Part shown: positions 1 to 10,088 of the stretch, one piece after another
Layout: every line of letters starts with the position of its first letter
Numbering within the stretch: position 1 is the first letter of the stretch
Source: Ophiura sarsii
Lineage: Eukaryota; Echinodermata; Ophiuroidea; Amphilepidida; Ophiuridae
Reading direction: 5' to 3'
Length of the DNA stretch: 64,000 nucleotides
NCBI GenBank assembly: GCA_035610835.1
Contig: CM069458.1
Location: 33,691,449 to 33,755,448 of the forward strand
Program-made: the position numbers and the translations under genes
The notes under the pieces: generated by a model
The model's input: the letters and a program-made list of their open reading frames with translations, nothing else
What the model was told of the DNA's origin: nothing
The model's database searches: none

Positions 1-336
1 TGTGTTGTACTTATGGGCATTGCAACCAACAACAACGTAGTACTCGTCTGCAGATAAACCGTCATAATCCTCGGGTATCGGTTCATTACTAGATGTAGCA
101 GGTTCAATTGAGTGTACAACACAGCTACAGTCATCAAAGTTACCTTCAAAATCACACCGTTTGTGTGCACGTCTCCTAACATGGTTGATCCGCACGGACA
201 CATGCTTGAATTCTGAAGGAACTAGAACCAGACTCAAGCAAACTGCTCGGGCCGGGCTGTCTTGAATAGGATGATGGACCTTGGACTTTTTGCGCTTCTT
301 GCCAATACCTCTTCTTCCTCTCTTTAGAACTGGCAT
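1..336 (-). CDS. Unidentified protein, exon open at the left edge
   Basis: On the minus strand 112 codons are open from an ATG at 336-334 to the window edge, with no stop. The protein begins MPVLKRGRRGIGKKRKKSK, a strongly basic stretch like a nuclear localisation signal. An acidic, Cys- and Tyr-containing part follows (PEDYDGL, DEYYVVVGCNAHKY). Directly upstream of the ATG the minus strand reads TTTTTTTCAG|A-ATG, a good splice acceptor, so this is probably a second exon carrying the start codon, with a 5' non-coding exon elsewhere. I do not recognise the family. It could be a host nuclear protein or a transposon-encoded protein. Seen: open frame, basic N-terminus, acceptor. Inferred: that it is a real exon. 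Confidence 0.4.
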   Translation of the reverse strand, partial: MPVLKRGRRGIGKKRKKSKVHHPIQDSPARAVCLSLVLVPSEFKHVSVRINHVRRRAHKRCDFEGNFDDCSCVVHSIEPATSSNEPIPEDYDGLSADEYYVVVGCNAHKYNT

Positions 337-494
337 TCTGAAAAAAATTATAAAGTTCAATTTAGATCATGATTCATGGATAATGGTTATTTTTCTTATA
401 TAAATATTATCAGGTTCATTTATGACAACAGTAACTATTTTTATTGACAATGAAATTTCAAATAAAATCCTTAATTGAAAATTGTGTATGAATA

Positions 495-810
495 ATACAC
501 CTATTAGTTGTAAGACGCACTATACGACCCCCGGGAGAGGTGCGTCGTTTACCAATAATTCTTGACGGAGGGTACGTCAGTGGCAGCCTTTGGTCCGTCA
601 AAAATATGACGGAGGGTGCGTAAAGGTCCATCACTTTACATGGGTGCGAATGGGCTGATAGTTGACTGAGGGTGCGTATTTTGGATGGCAATGGTCCGTC
701 GTTTTTTTGACACAGGCTGCGTCATGGTACATGAGAAGTTGACACACCTCGGTAAAGTGACGCACCACTCCCGGGGGTCGTATAGTGCATCTTACAACTG
801 ATAGGTGTAT
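495..810. mobile_element. MITE-like inverted-repeat element, ~43-bp termini
   Basis: The left end (495-537, ATACACCTATTAGTTGTAAG...) is repeated in reverse complement at the right end (about 768-810), both including CGACCCCCGGGAG. Between them are several copies of GACGGAGGGTGCGT- and GGTCCGTC-like motifs. There is no coding capacity. It is a typical non-autonomous foldback/MITE structure; superfamily unknown. Confidence 0.7.
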
Positions 811-910
811 AACACTTTTCAAAAAATAAGAATTTTAGATTTTTGTTGTTGATTAAATTTGGTTAAAAACAGTTATTTTAAAGGTGTAGGGTAAAAAGTC
901 GCCTAATGCT

Positions 911-957
911 AATTAAGAATCTAACAGTAGCAATGCTACTGTTAGATATTCTTAATT
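911..957. repeat. Near-perfect hairpin, ~22-bp stem
   Basis: AATTAAGAATCTAACAGTAG is followed almost at once by its reverse complement. The loop is essentially absent and the right arm carries a 2-nt bulge. It could be a tiny transposon relic or a structured transcript. No function can be assigned. Confidence 0.6.
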
Positions 958-2955
958 ATTATTTATATGGGCCTTCCAAAGGGTTCAACAAAAGTGCATA
1001 TTATATAAATATTGTGCACGAAGTTCCCAGATGTGCGTCCAATATTTTGTGTGCGGCGCAGAAGATGTGCGTGTGAGTATTTATGGGCAGAGAAGGTCAG
1101 AGTTTTAATCAAAACAGTCTGTTAAATCTTCAGGTATATTCGTCTCAGGTTAAATAGAAATAATATTATTATCATTAATAATATCGGGTGATACGAGAAT
1201 ATAGTGCACTTGCTATAAAAATATTGCGATTACAAATCACATATTTTTTACAATTGCATTTCTTAAAAAAGGGGGTTCGAAAACGTATTATAAAAAAACC
1301 ACTCTGTTTTCAATTAAAATATCAAATTAATTTGATGTAATGTTTACTATATCAATCTAGTATTTAATAGCACCTTTGCAGGTTCAGCATTATTATTAGA
1401 TGATACCATTATTATTATAATATTGCTGCATGGTGATCCAGAATTTTGCGAAATAACAAATAAAAAGGGGGTGTTTTTTTCGGACAATTTTAGAGTAAAT
1501 TTGCATAAAAAATTGATAAAAAGCAGTTGTTTCGACTCAAATTTCTTGCTCTTAATCATAACATTTATTGATAAGAGGCATAGATATTAGATATGCCCAA
1601 GAACTAGGCCTACTAGGCCTAACCCTTAAATCATAACACATAATTTAAACCAATCATCTTTCATTGAAACAGTAAATATTTTGATTGCAAATCGCACATT
1701 TCTCAATTGCATTTCCTTACAAAGGGGTTCGAAAGTGCATGAAAAAGACAAAAAAGGCTCTCTTTTTCAATTAAAATACCAAAATAGTGAATATGATACA
1801 TGTAAAATGAAAATACTAGAGCACTGTGAAAAGTTGTACACTATCACATCAGACATTTATTATAAATGTATCACGAAGTGTGTTCTCATGAATCTACTTC
1901 CAAAAGATGTCTTTTAACATCATTTTCTGATTGAATGGGCTAAAATTCAAGAAAAAGTGATTTTTAGGTGATTTTAGAGTGATTTGTACAAACAAATGAA
2001 ATGTTTTTGAATTTTATGAAAACATTCTTGCGACGGCCCGTATTTCATTCTACGGGCTAATATGCGATTTATGTACATCACTGTATAATTTTCGCTTTTT
2101 AATTAACATTTAAAAACTACATTTTGACCAAATTTTACAAAAACAATGTCTCCGGTAGTCAATGGTGCCAAATTTTGCACCAAAACAATGCCCATGTTCT
2201 AGTTCTATCGGCAAAATATTCAGACCATTTTACACATTTATATATTAATATTTCGTACTTTTACTACAATATGTATGTGAAGAATGTTGTTAACTTCATA
2301 CCTGATATAAAATGCGTTCAAGATAGGAACATATAAGGCTCAAATTGTCGGTATAAATTCGCGATATCACTTCCGTAGTTTTTACTCGAGAATAGTCGCC
2401 ATGACAGTAAATCCAAACCAACACCGCCGCCAGCGCCCAAAGCTATCTAGGCCGTGTAAGAGAGCTGCGGTTACGGTTGAGTTCGTAACAAAAGATTTCG
2501 AGAGAGCTGCCTATCCCTTCAGGTATATTCGTCTCAGGTATTTTGGAGGTTTATATCACATTCAAGATCCACGAATATGCACTTCATGACTTCATTCGAG
2601 CTGCTGAATTCTGCGAAAATACGGTCCAGGCTTCCGAATTCGACAGTTTACATTGACGTTTACACAGCGTAAGTAAGAGTTTTACATTAAAATCTCATAA
2701 TCATTCTAAATGAAATATCTACGCGTGTCACGCGATATACGATGAACAAATATATTTACTTTTTAAAATAAATTGCAAATGAATTAATGTAATAAATTAA
2801 CAAAATTCTTGCACATGTTTCTCTCACCTCTTTCGCCATCGGTAAATGTATGTCGCCCTCTATTGACTCCAAAACAAAGTCGGCAGTAGAGAGAAAATTT
2901 ATTAGTATCATCATTTTTTGGCTGTTTCAACCTGTAGTTACGATCTTTAAAAAAT

Positions 2956-3020
2956 ATGGCTCAACCAGGACAATTGACTAGAAACCGGAGACACAAATGG
3001 GCTATCGATTTCAGTAATAG
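2956..3020 (+). CDS. emc4: EMC4 exon 1 (start codon)
   Basis: This exon encodes the N-terminus of EMC4, a subunit of the ER membrane protein complex, which inserts tail-anchored and multipass helices into the ER membrane. It reads MAQPGQLTRNRRHKWAIDFSN plus two bases of an Arg codon. The RR.KWAI motif is the conserved N-terminal signature of the family (human RRFKWAIEL, from memory). The ATG has A at -3 and G at +4. The exon ends AG|GTAAAG. The split Arg codon (AG|G) is completed by exon 2 at 14525, leaving the frame intact across an 11.5-kb intron. The five exons together give 534 nt, or 177 aa plus stop, close to the ~183 aa of vertebrate EMC4. The exon is too short to stand out as an open frame. 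Confidence 0.9.
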
Positions 3021-3356
3021 GTAAAGTAGATATGTCTTAATCTGATCTTGAAAAATATTCAGATTGGGTAGAATGATTTCGCTTCAAAATTCGGCAACCA
3101 TACCAGTAATTATTCCAGGGCTGAGGCTAAAATGTTGTTGTACAAATAAGCAAAGTGTCGCTGTTATTCGTACAACTGTTGAATTAGCCAACCTCAAAGC
3201 ACCTGGTCAGGGACTTTATGTTCTATGTGTATTATATCTTGGGTATTTGGCACTTTTTTGTTCGATTTCGTCATCAAGAAGGCGCGCGGGCCGGGCCTAC
3301 AGCGTAATTGTGTCTAATTTTATTAACATGTTCACGCAACGTTTTAACGCACATAC

Positions 3357-4213
3357 GTAAGCCCCGGAAAAAAACGCATTTCATTTTGGTGAAAAACGCA
3401 CGAACTTTTAAGCAAAAGCGAGATAGGGCCTATACCGAGATTTCATCAGATTTCATCAGATTCACCAAAAACCAGAGAAAAACGCACCGAAATCGTTGAT
3501 AGCGAAAGAAAAACGAGAAATCGGATTGATACATAAAAAAAAAATTAAAAATCGCCCCATCAAAATGTATCATTTGAATCGCAAATCATTCTTATTTTAT
3601 TCTGCAATCGTTTCATCATTCATATCGCCATCAAAATGTATCATTTGAATCGCAAATCCCGGGCGAAAATCATTCTTATTTTATTCTGCAATCGTTTCAT
3701 CATATCGGGATCGCACATGACATGATCACAGAACCATTTTTCGGCAGCTCAGGGAGTTTAATAGCACCGCACTGCATCTTGGGCATGTTGGGATAAAATA
3801 CATAACCGCGTGTTAGTATACGGCATGATTCACAGGTCATCGCCTCCACGTATTATAGTATGCGTAGTATTTAAGTTGACCTTTTGAACCGTGCCTCTAA
3901 TTACGAGCTTCATTTATTAAACGCCAGCGTGGGAATTGCGCCAATTTCTAGGCTCATTTAATATAGCCTCGTGTGAGAACTTCGCTTGCCTAGATTACAA
4001 ATACATATTTGGAACTGTGTTTTTTGAAACGGAAACAGATTTATCGCAGATCACTTTTGTTGTTTTTCGTTGTTTCAACATTTCTTCATAAAACACGCGA
4101 TTCTGAGCGAAAAACACACGATTCACGGGCGATTTTTCTGAAAGCGAGAATTGATATAAAAAGCGAGAATCACGCCGTGAATACCGAGATTGCGTTATAT
4201 TCCGGGCCCTTAC
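3357..4213. mobile_element. 857-bp inverted-repeat transposon with 6-bp TSD
   Basis: The left end GTAAGCCCCGGAAAAAAACG is matched in reverse complement by the right end (reads GTAAGGGCCCGGAATATAAC from the other strand). The hexamer ACATAC lies directly outside both ends (3351-3356 and 4214-4219), a target-site duplication. The interior has no transposase frame. It contains two tandem ~70-bp units (3558-3705) and scattered AAAACGC/GCGAGAAT motifs. A non-autonomous DNA transposon; superfamily not assigned. Confidence 0.75.
3558..3705. repeat. Tandem duplication, ~70-bp unit
   Basis: ATCAAAATGTATCATTTGAA and the following ~50 bp occur twice in a row (from about 3558 and 3629). The second unit has a short CCCGGGCGAAA insertion. 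It lies inside the inverted-repeat element at 3357-4213. Confidence 0.7.
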
Positions 4214-4470
4214 ACATACGCCACAGGCACTCAATTTGTATCTCTTTTTGATGGCGCACACCCACATTTGTTGCGTTGCTGAATATTGCAATATTCCTGA
4301 TGCAACCCCACCCAAACGCAAAACTCATGGCACAACGCAGCACAGTTGGCATGAAGCAAGGTTGTGGAGGATGATTATGACCATTCCATGCAAGTGCCCT
4401 ATATATATGATTTAATCCATCAAATCAATTTTTTCCCCCTTAAATACAGAATTGCCAGATATCGATTGCC

Positions 4471-5385
4471 TGACATCAATTTAAAGGGGCGTGTACATCT
4501 CAAGTGTTTGTCCTGGACAAAAATCACATGACTCCCTACGTATCTGAGTCTCCGTGTTTTCATGTAATAATACCCATGGTGCAATAGATTTGCCGCGCCG
4601 AATTCCAATCGAAAAAACGTAATGGCCAACATTTTATGTACGAACGAAATACTAAGGTGTCTAGAATCGTTTCGAAAAGTAGTGTTATGCATTATAATGA
4701 AATCAGAATTACAATCTCCTTCAGCATATAATCAACTTTTGGGCGATAATCCTATGTTAAAAACGCACAACAATCGAAATATAAAGCATTTTAGCCCGCA
4801 TTTTTGCCCCGATTCATGTGATATTCGTATTTTGAACTTTATGTATTTTATTTTCTAAATATCTATGTGTAGTCTTCATTAGCTCAGTCGGCAAAGCGCC
4901 GGCTTCATAATCATGAGGTCAGTGGTTCGAATCCTAGGATTGTTATACTTTTTTCTGTTTATTATTTACACTTTATTTTTAGAAATTGACAGGATTGCAT
5001 ATCGTTCGCAATATTTATTGAATGTTGAATGATATTTTTTTCTTCTTTTGCAATTTCACTGCGATAAAGAATACCCTATAAATATATTGTGTTGACTAAT
5101 TCCGTTCAATTGAACTATGGAGACCCTAGCTAGTCTATCAATGAACATGATTTGCAAAGGCCAATTGTTATGTAAATAAGAAGCCAATCGGCTAATATGT
5201 CCTTGAATCGATTTTCTTATTTCCTATACGACAGATATTTGTACCCGTATTTGTATTTGCTGATTTGCTCCAAACTTTAAAAAAAGAGAGTGGTACCTTC
5301 AAAAATACGTTACGCGGTTCACGGCTTTCACGGCCTGGTGTGAGCGACTGTATTTTGGCGTGGATTTGATACCGTGCTCAGTGGC
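4471..5385 (+). repeat. Interspersed repeat R, copy 1, with tRNA-Met-like core
   Basis: Most of this segment recurs in reverse complement at 12960-13820 at perhaps 80% identity by eye. Shared landmarks are the CTCAAGTGTTTGTCCTGGAC block, the tRNA-like box at 4872-4943, TTGTTATGTAAATAAGAAGC, and the GATTTGATACCGTGCTCA end. No protein is encoded. It may be a long SINE-like or DNA element; which one is not clear. Confidence 0.65.
4872..4943 (+). pseudogene. tRNA-Met(CAT)-like sequence
   Basis: Contains an A-box-like TTAGCTCAGTCGG, an anticodon loop TTCATAA (anticodon CAT) and a perfect B box GGTTCGAATCC at normal tRNA spacing. The acceptor stem does not pair (GTCTTCA against AGGATTG). It is therefore a tRNA-derived module of repeat R, not a functional tRNA-Met. 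The second copy (13372-13439) has CAC in the anticodon position. Confidence 0.6.
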
Positions 5386-5853
5386 GAACCCAGGGGTCCA
5401 GGGGCCGGTGCCCCCCTGAAATATCCCCGTCGGTAAACTTGAGCTTCCGTCGGTACAGTCAGATGCCAACGTTGAGTGAGTCTATTGTATACGAAGAGAA
5501 TTTATTTTTCCCTTGAAAAGCGGATGTCGATATCGTGCAATTCAATTTATGCCAAAATGTCAGCCTTATACAATGACAACATTAAGGCATTTAAATGTGG
5601 TTCAACGTCATGTGACTAGGGGGATATTTCCCGTGGCGCTGACCCCTGTCTCATTAAAAGCTTTAAATTAATAACCTTCCACGATCATCAATTTATTGCT
5701 CTTTACATTGAATCCAAACCTAGCTTGCAGCGACACCGTTTTCACATTTAAAATACAATTTAGAAACTGGGTTCAATTTGGCTACATTTCGTCGAATACT
5801 CAATAGTTCACCACTAGTTCATTATTATAGAGAACACATAGACATGTCAGTAA

Positions 5854-5935
5854 GTAGTTATGGCCGAGCGGTTACGAATATGGACTAGTAATCTAATAGA
5901 TTCTCCCCTCCTCGGTTCGAATCCTGCTGAATACC
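5854..5935 (+). tRNA. Class-II, serine-like tRNA with anticodon AGT (probable pseudogene)
   Basis: Follows the tRNA-Ser plan: GTAGTTA acceptor arm, TGGCCGAGCGGTTA D region, anticodon loop CTAGTAA, long variable arm, perfect B box GGTTCGAATCC, and a seven-T Pol III terminator directly after (5936-5942). The acceptor stem pairs at six of seven positions, counting one wobble. Serine tRNAs have AGA, TGA, CGA or GCT here; AGT would read Thr codons. The D and T stems carry mismatches, so a pseudogene is most likely. Promoter boxes and terminator are nevertheless intact. Confidence 0.45.
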
Positions 5936-8097
5936 TTTTTTTAGAAAAAAACGATTTAGTCTCTGTGTGTTTGGAAAATGGCGTATATTTTTACCGTAGG
6001 GGAATAAAAGTCGTGGCCCTGACCCCTGTCCAAAAATGTATTACAAATAAATATATTTTTGATCAAGTTTAATACGTTAGGAACATTTCTTGTGCATAAA
6101 GTTATTGCTATGACGTCTAAAAATCATCAAAAATACGATGTTTACGATCGCATTGAAAATGCATCTTTATCGACTCAAAGATAGTAACAAAAATCGTGTT
6201 TTTTATTAAATCGGAAATGACATCTTACATAAATAGGACTTCCCCTTCAAAATGAGCCTAAGATGATCAAAAATTGATGGAGGCAATCCTTCACAATCGC
6301 GAGTTGTAAATGATCCGATTTTTATTTGGGTTTTTTTTGATTTTGAAATCTCACTTCACTGGCGGCCGGGGCGAACATAGACGGTATTTTCATGCCTTGA
6401 CTTCTGACTGGGTAGATTTGCGATTTCTACCAGGCGATTTTTTCAGCTATTGTTGACAATGCCATCGCTACCCCCACTTTTCAATATTTCAGCTACTGAC
6501 AAGAAGAAGAAAATTGGGTCATTTTTGCGATTTTTTTTGTCGGTACATCATGACTTTCGTAACTATCCCCCCCCCCCCCCCACCCCCAGTTTCCAAAAGC
6601 TGGGTACGCCACTGACTGAGTGCTGAACTCATCATGTTCATTGGTGCTGCGAGCATCTTACTATAAATCTGTGTGGGGGTGTGTGTGTTTGTTATCCGTA
6701 TGTCTCCGTTAGTTTTGATCAAAGTGGCGCATAATTTGCATGCAATATCGAGGAAATAACGGTGTGTTAAAGTTTATTCCAGTGAAATTGGTTAACAATT
6801 TGCTCCAAAAACAGCAAATCACCTCTCAGATTTGGCTCATAAATGCCACTAGAATTGAACAACATTGTGCGTTGCGCGTACTGCCGCGTAATCATACCGT
6901 GGTATCGCGTTGCGTGTCGCGTTTGCGCAAATGCTAACTGCTAGCTTCACTGTCTATAATCACTGTCATAATGGTATAATGATATATTACTAAATTCAAG
7001 CTATTTCACACGAGCATGTTTAGTCGTTGTTCGCGGAGCTGCGTCCAGATGCCTGAAATGTGCTAACTAACGTGCGTGACGATATCACGATTGACGCGCG
7101 GTCATTTTTTGAATGTGCCCGGTACGCACCTCTGGGTTTACGCACATACGAAAGCACACAAGTTCGCACGCATAGAATGGAGTTAACCATAGCATGACAC
7201 TGACTATACGCTACTTGTACGCAATCTTATTTCAAAATAAAAACAAGGCTCTCCCCTAGTATCAGCGGGCCCAACCGATATTTTAAACCAGCTAATATGC
7301 ATAAAAATAATATAATTTATTAATATGCACCGAACGCATTGTCAGCTATAACTTGAATTTCATTTAATTCAAATTGGTCATTTCAAACGGGAGATATGTG
7401 CACTTTTCCAAGGTACCTCTATGAATGCAAAAGTTTAACTCACGCATTTTGAAATGTCAATCAATGGCGTGTTGGTATTCACAATGCCTACAATGGACAA
7501 TGGGGTATATTTGGAACACTTTCATGTATAAATTCAAGTATAAAGAAGTAGCTAGTGTACCCATATATGCAATGAAGACATTGGTTAATTTTTAACAAAA
7601 GTATTTGTCGTGATTTTCTAAAAACGGGACCTGAATATTTTGACTCACCCTGTATACAAACCAACATCAGATTTGTATTTAGAGAATAAAATATAGTTCT
7701 AATACTATATACGATGGTTTTATAATGTAAAGACTGTACCATGGAGTCGTATATAGCAAAACAGCTAAGAACTATGTTTGATTCTCATTCATATTTAGAT
7801 TATTGGTTATTTTGGTCTTTAATCAGTTTGTTAGATTTATTTTAACAACAAAAATAATAATCAAACAACATTATTATATATGAGGTTCAAAAAATTTCGC
7901 ACGACTATTTGGGCTGAATATACCAATATATAACCGCCCGCCATCTCGGTCTTTTATCATTATTTTCCGATTTTTCTTTATTTTTTACTTTTACTTTTTT
8001 TTACTTTTTTTTAGAGGGGCTGGGGGCGGGGGCACAAATAGGTTTTTTCTGTCAGGGGGGGCATTTGCCCCCCCCCCCCCTGAGCTACGCCACTGGC

Positions 8098-8704
8098 GTC
8101 ATCGCGTTAGCGTCCCCTACACAAAGTCGCCGCCGTATGCGTTGTGGGTATAACGCAGCGATGACAGGTGCGTGTGTGCTAAATAACGCGATTAATTTGA
8201 AGCAGGATGTTGGAAAACAGCTGGATTCGCCGATTTTATAAAGGGGGAAATTTGTTGTTGTTTGTTTAAAATTAATCTAACAAACTGCGTTATTTTATGA
8301 TAAAAGATCAAAATAACTAATAACTAATAAACTAAATATTAGAATGAGAATAAAACATAGTTCTTAGCTGTTTTGCTATAGACGATGGTCTTATAATGTA
8401 TAGGCTGTACCATATTTGTGTCGTCGTGTATAGACGCCTGCGGCGACCATACACGACTCCAAATATGGTACAGCCTATACACTATAAGACCATCGTCTAT
8501 AGCAAAACAGCTAAGAACTATGTTTTATTCTCTAAACGTACAACAACTTTCCCCCTTTATAAAATCGGCGAATCCATCGAGCTGTTTACCAACTTCTTGC
8601 TTTGAATTAATTGCGTTCTTTAGCACACGCGCATATGGCAACGCTGGGTTACACGCACAACGCATACGCCGGCGACTTTGTGTAGGGGGCGCTAACGCAA
8701 TGAT
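8098..8704. mobile_element. Foldback element with ~250-300-bp arms
   Basis: The sequence from GTCATCGCGTTAGCG at the left to CGCTAACGCAATGAT at the right folds back on itself around position ~8443. The innermost ~90 bp of each arm (containing TAGGCTGTACCATATTTG) are almost perfect. The left arm carries an extra ~85 bp (about 8246-8345). Part of the inner sequence also occurs at 7690-7800 and 18938-19018, so this is a family. No protein is encoded. Confidence 0.75.
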
Positions 8705-8768
8705 CATGCGCACTGAATGTATCATTATTCAAACGAATCAAGCCCCGCCCTAAATGTCTCATAATATA

Positions 8769-9234
8769 AACTGCTCACAAAAAGTATCGAAACACTTAGA
8801 AATGATCCAATATATAGCGGCTCGAAAGGGTATGCATTAATCGAAGCAAATAACCAAGTGTATAATATTGTTCTGCGTATTTTGACACCTCGATCGATGA
8901 GATACGATGTTGCGGAGCGGAGTTATTGTCATTTCGATGGCCGTGGGTCCAGTTTCAAAAGTGACAATCATCCTATAGAAAGAGGTTTGCATTACTGTTT
9001 GGAATGATCAAATTCGTGATTTTCAATACGGATGAGTGTCATTTTGGAAAGTGGACCCACGATCATTGAAATGACAATAACTCCGCCCCGCAACATCGTA
9101 TCTCAACGATCGAGGTGTCAAAATACGCAGAACAAAATTATGCACTAGGTTATTGGCTTCGATTAATGCATACCCTTTCGAGCCGTTATGTATTGGATCA
9201 TTTCTAAGTGTTTCGATACTTTTTGTGAGCAGTT
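8769..9234. mobile_element. TA-flanked palindromic element (Tc1/mariner-type MITE?)
   Basis: AACTGCTCACAAAAAGTATC at the left and its exact reverse complement at the right are each bounded by TA. Imperfect complementarity continues for nearly 200 bp inward on both sides, leaving a short loop near 8990-9040. TA duplication fits Tc1/mariner insertion; the superfamily call is inference. No transposase remains. Confidence 0.7.
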
Positions 9235-10088
9235 TATATTGCGTATCGGATGAAAATCAGCAATAAAACACCAATCACAGTCCAGTGACATCCAAAACCA
9301 CACCCACTGTAAACATGGTAAAGAATCTACAATATTGCAATGAAATCAAAGTAAAACAAAGTACACCCTAACACATAAAGAAGTTCGTCACACTTAAGTG
9401 ATGTGTGACGATCCATTTTTACTCTTCAAATTAAAGGATGTTAATGATTTGAACAACCATAACGAACAACAGTTTATAACAGACGGGAACAATAGCAGAC
9501 AAGGCATTGAGAGACTATTTATGTTTCTTTCAAACAAGTTTAAAACTTTCCACGCGGCTATTTTAGTTTTACCACACAAAACAGATGTTTCAAAAGCCTT
9601 TCCGAAATTTCAAGTAATCTCAAGAATTAGTGAATCAATACAAGGTATATTTGTACTTATTTTAATGTATTTCTTGTGGTGATTCCAAATATGGTGATGG
9701 AAATTCAATCATTTTGACATTTTTGAAACATTTTGTTCGGTTCATAGACGCCTGCCGCGTGGAAAGTGTTAACACACACACCCCCACCCTTTTGTACTTA
9801 GCCAAAGAGGTGAAATAATTCCGATATTCGTGATCGTAACATTTTAATGAAATGGTTATGTCAAAGATGATGAAAAAACCTGGACCTGAATCTCATTGAT
9901 TTTAATGATGGGCATCGATGGGTAGGCGCAGCCTACTATATCATTTTGGGACAGCCTGTATATGAATAAATGCACCAAATTGGAAATTGGACAATTTGCG
10001 CATTTGACATTGAAATGTTCTCTGAATACGTTTCATTTATTTAGTGTTAGCATACAACTGAAGATTTTGAACACTTTGGAGTACGTCT

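Larger units (their letters stand above)
337..2955. other. Intergenic stretch with repeats
   Basis: No supported exon here. It holds an inverted-repeat element (495-810), a long hairpin (911-957) and a diverged direct duplication (1224-1325 and 1676-1785). It also has an isolated 62-codon frame at 2401-2589 with a good start context (gtcgccATGA) but no recognisable protein. The EMC4 promoter and 5' UTR must lie in its right part; no TATA box or other core element is obvious. Confidence 0.5.

Noticed and set aside
2401..2589. 62-codon frame with good start context as a first exon
   Set aside because: No family match, no convincing donor within the frame and no partner exon; kept only as a note.
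5854..5935. Functional tRNA-Thr(AGT)
   Set aside because: The body is serine-type with a long variable arm and several stem mismatches; threonine tRNAs are class I.
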